A stretch of 64,000 nt of DNA from Sphingomonas sp. Ant H11 (GTDB taxonomy: Bacteria > Pseudomonadota > Alphaproteobacteria > Sphingomonadales > Sphingomonadaceae). Position numbers and translations under genes: made by a program. Shown piece by piece: positions 30,748 to 38,531 of this stretch. Every line of letters starts with the position of its first letter. Within the stretch, counting starts at the first letter, position 1. The stretch is from assembly GCF_000797515.1 (NCBI RefSeq), contig NZ_JSBN01000002.1, positions 124,001 to 188,000 of the forward strand. The letters run 5' to 3'. The notes under the pieces were generated by a model. It saw only the letters and a list, made by a program, of their open reading frames with translations, made no database searches and was not told the DNA's origin.

Positions 30748-31909
30748 CCAACCTGCATTGATCACGACCCACGCGCCCATTTGCGGCGTCCGATTGTCAT
30801 GATGCGCCATGGCTGATCAACCAGCCTGTTCCAAGCCTCGCAGCAAAGGTCGATGATGTTGTCGTGGGATGTGAAGATGCGGTTGGATAGCCAGTTATCG
30901 CGCATGAACTGCCAGATATTTTCTACCGGGTTGAGTTCGGGGCATTTGGGCGGCAGCGGAACGATGCTGATATTATCAGGTACTTCCAGTTTCCCGGTCA
31001 TGTGCCATCCGGCTTGATCCATCAGCAACACGCCATGGCGCCCGGCTCGATAGCAAGCGATATCTCCGCCAGATGCAGCGACATGGTCTGGGTATTGCAG
31101 AATGGGAGAACCAGGCCAGCGCCCTTGCCAAGTTCGGGGCAGATGGCACCGAAGATGTAGGCCGATTTCGTTCGTTGGTCCTTGGGTGCCGAGGGCCGCG
31201 TGCCGCGCCTGGCCCAGCGGCGGGTGATCTTGTTTTTCTGGCCGATCCGGGCTTCGTCCTGAAACCAGACCTCTATCGCCGTGCCGCGCGGAAGGGCGAC
31301 CTTGATCTTTGCCAGCTCGGCTGCAAAGCCCCCTTTTAAAGTCCTCCATCGCATATTCATTCTGCGCATGGTGACGCGGGCGCGCCGTCAGTTTGACATA
31401 GCCCAGCTTCTTCAACTCCCGTCCCACGGTCGTTTCCGTCAGGGACACCCCGAACTCATCATGGAGCCACCGCGTCAGGTCGATCAGTCTCCAACGCACA
31501 ACTCCATGGATCGCCGGGATCGGACCGCTTTCAACGATCTCCGCAAGAGCCTGGCGCTGGGCATCGCTCAACAAAGGGGGCTTGCCCGGTGCCTTACCAT
31601 TAAGGAGCCCGTCAGGACCTCTATCATTGAACCGCACGACCCAGTCCCGCACGATCTGCAACGTCACTCCGCCGATACGCGCCGCATCGCTGCGGCTCCC
31701 GCCATCATAAATTTCCGCCAAAGCCAGAAGCCGACGGCCCTGGTTCGCGCTCTTGGTCACGCGCGCCAGTCGCCTCAAGCTCGCGGCGTCAAAGTCGTTC
31801 CGCATTCCGATCGCTGCACCCATGGCCATGCCCTCCAATCGACAGCCATAGAGTCAGAGTTTCGCCGCTTTGGGAATCCCCCCCGTGAGTCAGTATCATC
31901 GGAGGTTGG
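30748..31909 (-). mobile_element. IS630-family insertion sequence
   Basis: 1162 bp flanked by the dinucleotide TA on both sides (30746-30747 and 31910-31911), the IS630/mariner target duplication. Terminal inverted repeats start CCAACCT on both ends and match at about 19 of 26 positions. The single transposase gene reads leftward, in the same direction as the cus operon. It sits in the intergenic region between cusC and the HNH nuclease gene and probably separates the cus genes from their original upstream sequence. Confidence 0.87.
30762..31838 (-). CDS. IS630-family transposase (two frameshifts)
   Basis: N-terminal helix-turn-helix region (LARVTKSANQGRRLLALAEIY; SDAARIGGVTLQIVRDWVVRFN), then a DDE domain whose catalytic residues lie in WFQDEAR, LMDQAGWH and NPVENIW. 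Two frame changes are needed: near 31334-31337 (four A where three are expected, at EDFK/GGFAAELAKI) and near 31037 (one C missing, at EPGA/HGVLLMDQ). The catalytic residues survive, so these are either sequencing errors or recent inactivation. Programmed frameshifting, known in some IS630 elements, could explain the first but not the second. Confidence 0.85.
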   Translation of the reverse strand: MEGMAMGAAIGMRNDFDAASLRRLARVTKSANQGRRLLALAEIYDGGSRSDAARIGGVTLQIVRDWVVRFNDRGPDGLLNGKAPGKPPLLSDAQRQALAEIVESGPIPAIHGVVRWRLIDLTRWLHDEFGVSLTETTVGRELKKLGYVKLTARPRHHAQNEYAMEDFKRGLCSRAGKDQGRPSARHGDRGLVSGRSPDRPEKQDHPPLGQARHAALGTQGPTNEIGLHLRCHLPRTWQGRWPGSPILQYPDHVAASGGDIACYRAGRHGVLLMDQAGWHMTGKLEVPDNISIVPLPPKCPELNPVENIWQFMRDNWLSNRIFTSHDNIIDLCCEAWNRLVDQPWRIMTIGRRKWARGS

Positions 31910-32010
31910 TATCAGACAATTTTGAACAATGCGTCCGGAATGTTCGAAGAAGAAACCCTCGACGACACAGAAGGACCAATGACTGACGTCCAGTCAATTT
32001 TCATGCGTCT

Positions 32011-32039
32011 TTTACCGCAAGATGCATAATTATTATAAG
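32011..32039 (+). promoter_or_regulatory. Candidate sigma-70 promoter of the HNH nuclease gene
   Basis: TTTACC (32011-32016), a 17-bp spacer and TATAAG (32034-32039), in a clearly AT-rich stretch 27 bp upstream of the ATG at 32066. No Shine-Dalgarno sequence precedes that ATG, so the transcript may have a very short leader. The rest of 31912-32065 shows no gene. Confidence 0.5.
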
Positions 32040-32065
32040 ATAGTGAATTATAATGTGAAATTTAT

Positions 32066-32974
32066 ATGACGAAAGGAGTTTTCATATATCGTTCTGACTC
32101 TGACTATGCCGACGATCCAACCTCGCGCTATCAGTTTCCATCGAAGCTATACCTATCACGAGCCAGAGAACTGGTAGGTGATTGGGTTATTTTTCTTGAA
32201 TCACGGCGTGGTGGCAAAAGAGGCTATTTTGCGACCGCGAAAATACAAGGTTTGATCGCGGACCCAGACGATCCAGCCAGACATGTCGCCCTGATTGAGC
32301 CGGGAAGTTTCCTTGAATTCGACCACCATGTGCCCTTCAGTGACGGCACAGGCCCACTCGAACGAGCGTTGCTGAAACCCGACGGCACCCAATCTGGCGG
32401 TAAGCAGTCATCGGTACGCCCAATTTCCGATCAAGATTTCAATCGTATTATCGAACGCGGGCTGTCAGACGGGACTGGCTTCCTTCCGCGAACTGGCGAT
32501 GTTTCAATCGACGAAATATCAAACCGAGTTCTGGATAATAGAACCCCGTTCATCTATGAAGTAGAACGATCAAGAGTTGATATAGTCACCTCGCGCGCTA
32601 TACGTGACCGCGCCTTTCGTAGAAACGTTCTTGCCGCATATGACTCGAGATGCGCTTTATCTGGCCTTAAACTAATCAACGGCGGGGGCCGAGCCGAAGT
32701 AGAAGCCGCTCATATCAGACCTGTTGAACACGGTGGACCCGATGCCATAGCAAATGGTTTGGCCTTATCGGGAACTGCACATTGGATGTTCGACCGCGGC
32801 TTGATCTCGTTAAATGATGACCTTACTATAAAAATTTCTCGCCATGTAAATGATCTTGAGGGCGTTCGAATCTTCCTTCAGTCAAGCCAGAGTGCAACCG
32901 CTCCAAGAGTCGCAGCTCATAGACCACATGTTAATTTTCTAAAATGGCATAGAGACAACATATATAAGCATTAG
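32066..32974 (+). CDS. HNH_2-type endonuclease with N-terminal PUA-like domain (candidate modification-dependent restriction enzyme)
   Basis: A 302-residue protein. Residues 1-100 (VFIYRSDSDYADDP, RYQFPSKLYL, GDWVIFLESRRGG, GYFATAKI) look like a PUA/EVE-type recognition fold. The C-terminal HNH_2 (PF13391) domain has Cys196, EAAHIRP (His216), GGPDAIANGLALSG (Asn230), His239 and FDRGL. Similar HNH proteins occur in alphaproteobacteria. By analogy with EVE/SRA-HNH enzymes it may cut modified DNA and act against phage, but this is inference. The gene is markedly more AT-rich than its neighbours and lies next to an IS at the island edge, which suggests transfer. It is a single gene, with no methyltransferase partner in the window. 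Confidence 0.8.
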   Translation: MTKGVFIYRSDSDYADDPTSRYQFPSKLYLSRARELVGDWVIFLESRRGGKRGYFATAKIQGLIADPDDPARHVALIEPGSFLEFDHHVPFSDGTGPLERALLKPDGTQSGGKQSSVRPISDQDFNRIIERGLSDGTGFLPRTGDVSIDEISNRVLDNRTPFIYEVERSRVDIVTSRAIRDRAFRRNVLAAYDSRCALSGLKLINGGGRAEVEAAHIRPVEHGGPDAIANGLALSGTAHWMFDRGLISLNDDLTIKISRHVNDLEGVRIFLQSSQSATAPRVAAHRPHVNFLKWHRDNIYKH

Positions 32975-33028
32975 TTTTAATATTGTGCGCTTGCGAATTT
33001 TTATACGGTTTCCCAGCAAGATGACTTT

Positions 33029-33223
33029 ATGAAGCGGATCCGCCGAAACGGTGGTGCCCGTGACCTGCTCGCCCCTAAAGGAATCGCAATTCTCTATTCG
33101 GAGACCGATCGCGCGCTGATGCACCAACTGGGCTTGCAGTTCGGATTTCGGGAATTTCTATCCGTTCAGGCAAAATCCGACGATCACTATCGCATCCTGA
33201 AAGCGGCGGGACATATCGATTAG
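33029..33223 (+). CDS. Short hypothetical protein
   Basis: A 64-residue frame (MKRIRRNGGARDLLAPKGI... ending KAAGHID) in the gap between the HNH gene and the reductase. Its composition is plausible for a real protein, but I recognise no family, no clear ribosome site precedes it, and it might be the tail of a larger, lost gene. GC rises here back toward the core average, so this may mark the island boundary. Confidence 0.3.
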   Translation: MKRIRRNGGARDLLAPKGIAILYSETDRALMHQLGLQFGFREFLSVQAKSDDHYRILKAAGHID

Positions 33224-33255
33224 CGTGCGCCGCTTGCGCGCTGCCCACACAACTC

Positions 33256-34320
33256 TCAGGGAATCAACCGCGCGGCTCGCAACTCCCGGAACAAGTCGAA
33301 AAACGCATCGTCGGTCGGCTGATAGGCCAGAAACCCCATCCGTCGGCTCTTCGACATGTCGGTGACGACTTCGATCGGCCGCCCGAGATCGGCATCGGTA
33401 TGCCAGGGCGAGGCCAGCCGCGCCAGATCGGGTTCGGCCAGCCCATCGCGCTCCGCAATGCTGCGCCACACCGCCGCATCGTCCGCCATTTGCTGTTCCA
33501 GCGGCAGCACGGTGCCGTCGAACGGTGCGGGTTCGAGACCGAACCATTCGGCGATCCGTCCCCACATCCAGCTCCAGCGGAAGACGTCGCCATTGACGAT
33601 GTTGAAGTCCTGATCGGCCGCCGCCGGGGTCTCCGCCGCCCACAGCAATTGCCGCGCGAGCTGGCGCGCGTCGGTCATGTCGGTCAGCGAGTTCCATTGC
33701 GCAGCGGAGCCCGGAAAGCGGAACGGCCGCCCAAGTTCGCGGCACAGCGTCGCATAGACCGCCAGCGTCGTGCCCATGTTCATGGCATTGCCGACGGCCT
33801 TGCCGATCACGGTATGCGGGCGGTGCACGCTCCAGGTGAAGCCGTCGCGCGCGGCGGCGGCGAACACTTCGTCTTCCTGCGCATAATAGAAATTGTCGAC
33901 GTCGAGCCGCCCTTGCTCCTCGCGGAACGGCGTTTGCGGCAGCGCGCCTTTGCCATAGGCCTCGAACGGCCCGAGATAATGTTTGAGCCCGGTGACCAAG
34001 GCGACGTGGCGCGACCCGGTGGCACCGCGCAGCGCGTCCAGCAGATGGCGCACCATCGCGGCGTTGACGCGGATGTTTTCGGCCTCGCTATCCTGCCGCA
34101 GCCAGGTGGTGATGAACACCGCATCGGGGCGCAAATCGGCCAGCGCCGCTTGCGTCGCGGCGGCATCCTGCAGGTCGGCGGCGACGGGCAGCACACCGTC
34201 CTGCTGTGTTGGACGCCGCGCGAGGCCGTGTACGCGCCAGCCATGATCGACCAGCAAGGTCGCCGTCGCGCTGCCGACAATCCCGCTCGCGCCCACTACC
34301 AATGCCGTCTTGGTCATCAT
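33256..34320 (-). CDS. PRISE-type short-chain reductase (progesterone 5-beta-reductase/iridoid synthase-like)
   Basis: About 354 residues from ATG 34320, with GGAG just upstream. NAD(P)H motif GASGIVGSA near the N-terminus. The family's catalytic motif appears as DNFYYAQED with its Tyr, and the WSVHRP motif follows. PRISE enzymes reduce activated C=C bonds of enones such as cyclic ketones and small enals. Bacterial members are common in Sphingomonas and often annotated 'SDR family oxidoreductase'. The natural substrate is unknown. It ends the string of leftward core genes and stands about 100 bp downstream of the ABC permease gene. Confidence 0.8.
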   Translation of the reverse strand: MMTKTALVVGASGIVGSATATLLVDHGWRVHGLARRPTQQDGVLPVAADLQDAAATQAALADLRPDAVFITTWLRQDSEAENIRVNAAMVRHLLDALRGATGSRHVALVTGLKHYLGPFEAYGKGALPQTPFREEQGRLDVDNFYYAQEDEVFAAAARDGFTWSVHRPHTVIGKAVGNAMNMGTTLAVYATLCRELGRPFRFPGSAAQWNSLTDMTDARQLARQLLWAAETPAAADQDFNIVNGDVFRWSWMWGRIAEWFGLEPAPFDGTVLPLEQQMADDAAVWRSIAERDGLAEPDLARLASPWHTDADLGRPIEVVTDMSKSRRMGFLAYQPTDDAFFDLFRELRAARLIP

Positions 34321-34417
34321 TGTCTCCGAAAGATTTGGAAACAGGCACGGCAAGCGCGCCCGATGCGGCGTTAGCGCAGCGCGCGCCGCATTGTTCCGTC
34401 CGCAATCGTCCGCGCGG

Positions 34418-35217
34418 TCAGTTCTTCATCCGCCAGCCGGTCTTGAAGATCCACGAGATCACGCCGAGGCATGCGACCAGGAACACCGCCGTCACGCCAA
34501 GCTTACGCCGACCGACACATCGCCCTTGTCGAAGAACGCCCAGCGAAAGCCGCTGACCAGATAGACGACCGGGTTGAACAGGCTGACCGTGCGCCACGGC
34601 TGCGGCAGCATGTCGATCGAGTAGAACGCCCCGCCGAGGAAGGTGAGCGGGGTGATGAGCAAGGCGGGTACGAACGATAGCTGTTCGAATCCCTTGGCCC
34701 ACACCCCGATGATGAAGCCGAACAGGCTGAACGCCACGCTGGTCAACACCAGAAAGGCGAGCATCGCAAAGGGGTGGACGATCTGCAGCGGCACGAACAA
34801 CGCCGCCGTCGCCAGAATGATGAGCCCGAGCACGATAGACTTGGTCGCCGCCGCGCCGACATAGCCGACCACCATCTCCATCGCCGATACGGGCGCGGAC
34901 AGCAATTCGAACACCGTGCCAGTGAATTTCGGAAAATAGATGCCGATCGAGGCATTGGAGATGCTCTGCGTCAGCAGCGACAGCATGACGAGGCCGGGCA
35001 CGATGAAGCTGCCATAACCGACGCCGCCGACGGTGCTGATCTTGGAGCCGATCGCGCCGCCGAACACGACGAAATAGAGCGAGGTGGTGATGACCGGGGT
35101 GACCAGGCTCTGCCACAACGTGCGCAGCGCGCGCGCCATCTCGAAGCGGTAGATTGCCCAGATGCCGTGGAGGTTGATCGCGGGAGCCTTGCTTGCGGCA
35201 GCGCTCAAATTGCTCAC
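34418..35217 (-). CDS. ABC-2 type transporter permease (frameshifted near the 3' end)
   Basis: Six-helix ABC-2 permease of the YadH/DrrB type: [21 protein letters not shown] at the start, and the conserved [14 protein letters not shown] near the end. The open frame stops at 34492, but adding one base near 34497 turns the end into [31 protein letters not shown], the expected last helix, with a stop at 34418. Corrected length is about 266 residues. With the ATPase at 35345-36271 it forms an exporter of unknown substrate (lipid, polysaccharide or drug). Confidence 0.87.
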
Positions 35218-35236
35218 GCGCCTACCCTCCCCACAA

Positions 35237-35323
35237 CCGTTCGTGCTGGGCTTGTCGAAGCATTCCCCGCAACGACCGTCGCGCTGGTGGCGAGCGGTGC
35301 TTCGACAGGCTCAGCAAGACCGG
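35237..35323. repeat. REP-like imperfect palindrome
   Basis: The left arm (35237-35262), starting CCGTTCGTGCTGGGC, and the right arm (35298-35323), reading TGCTTCGACAGGCTCAGCA, are near-complements with a 35-bp spacer. The sequence resembles an intergenic repeat that I recall as frequent in sphingomonad genomes. It separates the ABC ATPase and permease genes. Confidence 0.6.
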
Positions 35324-35344
35324 AAAGAAGGTGTGTTTGGTCGC

Positions 35345-36271
<927 letters not shown>

Positions 36272-36332
36272 GAAGCCCCCGTTCCTGCGCGCTAGGTAGG
36301 GGGCCGGTTGCGCTGCAACAAGCGGTCGGCGG

Positions 36333-37058
36333 TTATTTCCCCGCGCGCGCCTCGGCGACCGCTTTCTGCAATTCCTCCAGCGGCAAGGCCGAGGACACGA
36401 CCTTGCTGCCGATCACCCAGCTTGGCGTGCCCGTCAGCCCAAGCGCGCGCGCGATCGTTTGATTTTGCGCGATTTCGGCGTCCGCCTTGGGGGCAAAGGC
36501 CGCCGCGCGCGCCTGATCGACGCCAGCGGCCTTCGCCGCCGCCGCGATCGTCTGCGCCGACACTTGCCCACCGGCATAGAGCGCATCGTGGAATTGCTGG
36601 AACTTGCCCTGGTCGGCGGCCGCCAGGCTCATCCGCGCGGCATCGACGCTGCTTTGCGCGAGGATCGGGAATTCGCGGTAAACGATGCGAATCTTGGGAT
36701 CGCTCTTGAGCAACGCCGCAATTGCGGGCAGGCTCGCCCGGCAATAGCCGCAATTATAATCGAAATATTCGACCAGGGTGACATCGCCCGCCGGATTGCC
36801 CGCCCAGGCGCTGCCGAACGGTTTGAGGATCGCGTCGCGGTTGCTGGCGATGGTGTCGGCATGGGCGCGGTCGCGCAGCCGGTCGAGCGCTTCGGGAATG
36901 ATTTCGGGATGCGCCAGGACATAGTCATGCACCACGCCCTCGACGCGCGCGCGATCTCCGTCGGCAGCGGGCACCACCCGTTCGATTCCGGCAAACGCCG
37001 CCGCGCCAAGGAGCGCCGCGATCAGCGCGGTCGCAAAAACAGTCCAGCTCAGGCGCAT
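36333..37058 (-). CDS. DsbA/ScsC-like periplasmic thiol oxidoreductase
   Basis: A 241-residue protein with an N-terminal signal/anchor ([24 protein letters not shown]). A short helical arm follows, then a thioredoxin fold with the active site CGYC in [16 protein letters not shown] and the cis-Pro loop TGTPSWVIG. This is the 'Com1/27-kDa outer membrane-like' DsbA subgroup, which forms or isomerises disulfides in exported proteins. The start overlaps the stop of the M48 peptidase gene (TGATG), so both are translationally coupled. Confidence 0.9.
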   Translation of the reverse strand: MRLSWTVFATALIAALLGAAAFAGIERVVPAADGDRARVEGVVHDYVLAHPEIIPEALDRLRDRAHADTIASNRDAILKPFGSAWAGNPAGDVTLVEYFDYNCGYCRASLPAIAALLKSDPKIRIVYREFPILAQSSVDAARMSLAAADQGKFQQFHDALYAGGQVSAQTIAAAAKAAGVDQARAAAFAPKADAEIAQNQTIARALGLTGTPSWVIGSKVVSSALPLEELQKAVAEARAGK

Positions 37059-38413
37059 CAGCGTCGCTTCTTATATTTCTTGGGGTTGTCGTCCATCTCG
37101 TTCTGCGCCGAGAGGGCAATGTCCTGCGCGCGGATCCAGTCGACGCTATTGGGCGGCAACCCCTGCATCGCGCCGCGCGCGCTATAGGCGGCCGTCCGGT
37201 GATCGCCGGTCAGGCTCGCTTGCTCGGCGGTGGCGAGCAGCGCGCGCGGCTGATCGCCCGAGGCCTCATACGCCGTGCCCAATTGATACCAGGCGAAGGG
37301 ATTGTCGTCGTCGCGCGCCACCGCCTGGCGCAGCACCTTGATCGCCTCGGGATAATTGGCCCTGTCCTCGGTCGCGATCAGCGCATGGCCGAAGGTGGTC
37401 GCGATCAGCGGGGCGTTGCGCGATAGGTCGGTTGCCTCGCGCAACGGGGCCAGCGCCTGTCTGGGCTTGCCCGCTTCGAGCAGGATCTGCCCCTGAATTT
37501 CCAGGAAATAGGGGTCGTGCGGATCCGCCTTCAGCAATGCCGCTGCCTCCGCGTCGGCCTTTTCGGGATAGCCCGCTTTATGCCAGGCGTAAGCGCGCGC
37601 ATAATGGGCGTACACACTCTGGTCTTGCTCGGGATAGACGTTCAGCGTGGTCTTGGGGTCGGCGACATAGCCAAGCAATTTGGCCTTCACGCGCTTGAAA
37701 CGATCGTCCAGCGCAAGGTCGGGCTTGGCGTTGTAGAAGGGCGACGACGTCACGTCCGCCGTCAAGTTGGCGATGCGCTCGCCCGACAAGGGGTGGCTCT
37801 GCGCGAACGGATCGATGTTCTTCAACCCATAGGCATATTCTTCATTGGCCAGCTTCTTGAAGAAGCTCAGCATCCCCTTGCCGCTGATGCCCGATTCCCG
37901 CAGGAATTTTGCCCCCGTCGCATCGGCGGTCGATTCCTGCACGCGCGAGAAGGCCAGGAATTTTCCTTCGGCGGCAGTGGTGCCTGCCGACAGAATGCCC
38001 GCCCCCGCCTCGGGCGCACCCGCCGCGATCGCCGCGATGCCGAGCACCATGCTGAGGATCGAAATGCCCATTGCAGGACGCGCGCCCGCATCGATCAATA
38101 CGACATGGCCATCGGCGACATGGCCCAGTTCATGCGCAATCACGCCCTGCACTTGATTGGCGTTGTCCGCCGCCTGGATCAGCCCGGAATTGACGTAAAT
38201 TGTTTGACCGCCGGCGGTGAAGGCGTTGATCGAATCGTCGTTGATCAGCACGACCCGCACATTGTTGGGCGACAGGCCCGCCGCCAGGATCAGCGGGCGC
38301 GACATGTCGTTGAACATCGCTTCGGTTTCGGCATCGCGCAGGATCGACTGCGCCGCAGCCGGTTGGGCCCAGATCAGGAGGGAGGCCGCGAGTCCCGCGA
38401 AGAGCCGCTTCAT
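37058..38413 (-). CDS. M48-family zinc metallopeptidase with TPR-like C-terminus (BepA-like)
   Basis: About 451 residues from ATG 38413, with a signal peptide (MKRLFAGLAASLLIWAQPAAA). The M48 catalytic domain has VIAHELGHVADGH and the downstream Glu region. The second half is helical repeats (YARAYAWHKAGYPEKADAEAAALLKADPHDP and similar) of TPR type. This matches the BepA/YfgC group, which maintains outer-membrane protein assembly by degrading or rescuing stalled barrels. It is coupled to the DsbA-like gene, which fits a shared role in envelope protein quality. The longer upstream frame overlaps the terminator and is not used. Confidence 0.92.
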   Translation of the reverse strand: MKRLFAGLAASLLIWAQPAAAQSILRDAETEAMFNDMSRPLILAAGLSPNNVRVVLINDDSINAFTAGGQTIYVNSGLIQAADNANQVQGVIAHELGHVADGHVVLIDAGARPAMGISILSMVLGIAAIAAGAPEAGAGILSAGTTAAEGKFLAFSRVQESTADATGAKFLRESGISGKGMLSFFKKLANEEYAYGLKNIDPFAQSHPLSGERIANLTADVTSSPFYNAKPDLALDDRFKRVKAKLLGYVADPKTTLNVYPEQDQSVYAHYARAYAWHKAGYPEKADAEAAALLKADPHDPYFLEIQGQILLEAGKPRQALAPLREATDLSRNAPLIATTFGHALIATEDRANYPEAIKVLRQAVARDDDNPFAWYQLGTAYEASGDQPRALLATAEQASLTGDHRTAAYSARGAMQGLPPNSVDWIRAQDIALSAQNEMDDNPKKYKKRR

Positions 38414-38490
38414 GCCCGACCTATCGCCGAGTTTTCCGGCCGGGGCAACCGGCCTTGCGGTGCGGTGAAAGGGCGGAGCGGTAAGGCAAA

Positions 38491-38531
38491 CCAACCGGCC
38501 CCTCGCCCACAGGCGAGGGGCCGGTCGTTGG
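38491..38531 (-). terminator. Terminator hairpin after rne
   Basis: GC-rich stem-loop directly after the rne stop. The 14-bp core of GGCGAGGGGCCGGT pairs with its complement around a CACA/TGTG loop, extended by TTGG/CCAA. Only a weak T-run (TTGGTTTG) follows on the minus strand. It separates rne from the M48 gene. Confidence 0.6.

Noticed and set aside
31334-31337. Programmed ribosomal frameshift in the IS630 transposase
   Set aside because: Known for some IS630 elements, but a second, opposite frame change near 31037 is also needed, and the window shows the same kind of indel in many ordinary genes.
32975-33255. A tRNA gene or attachment site at the island edge
   Set aside because: I looked for a tRNA-like cloverleaf and for a direct repeat shared with the island, and found neither.
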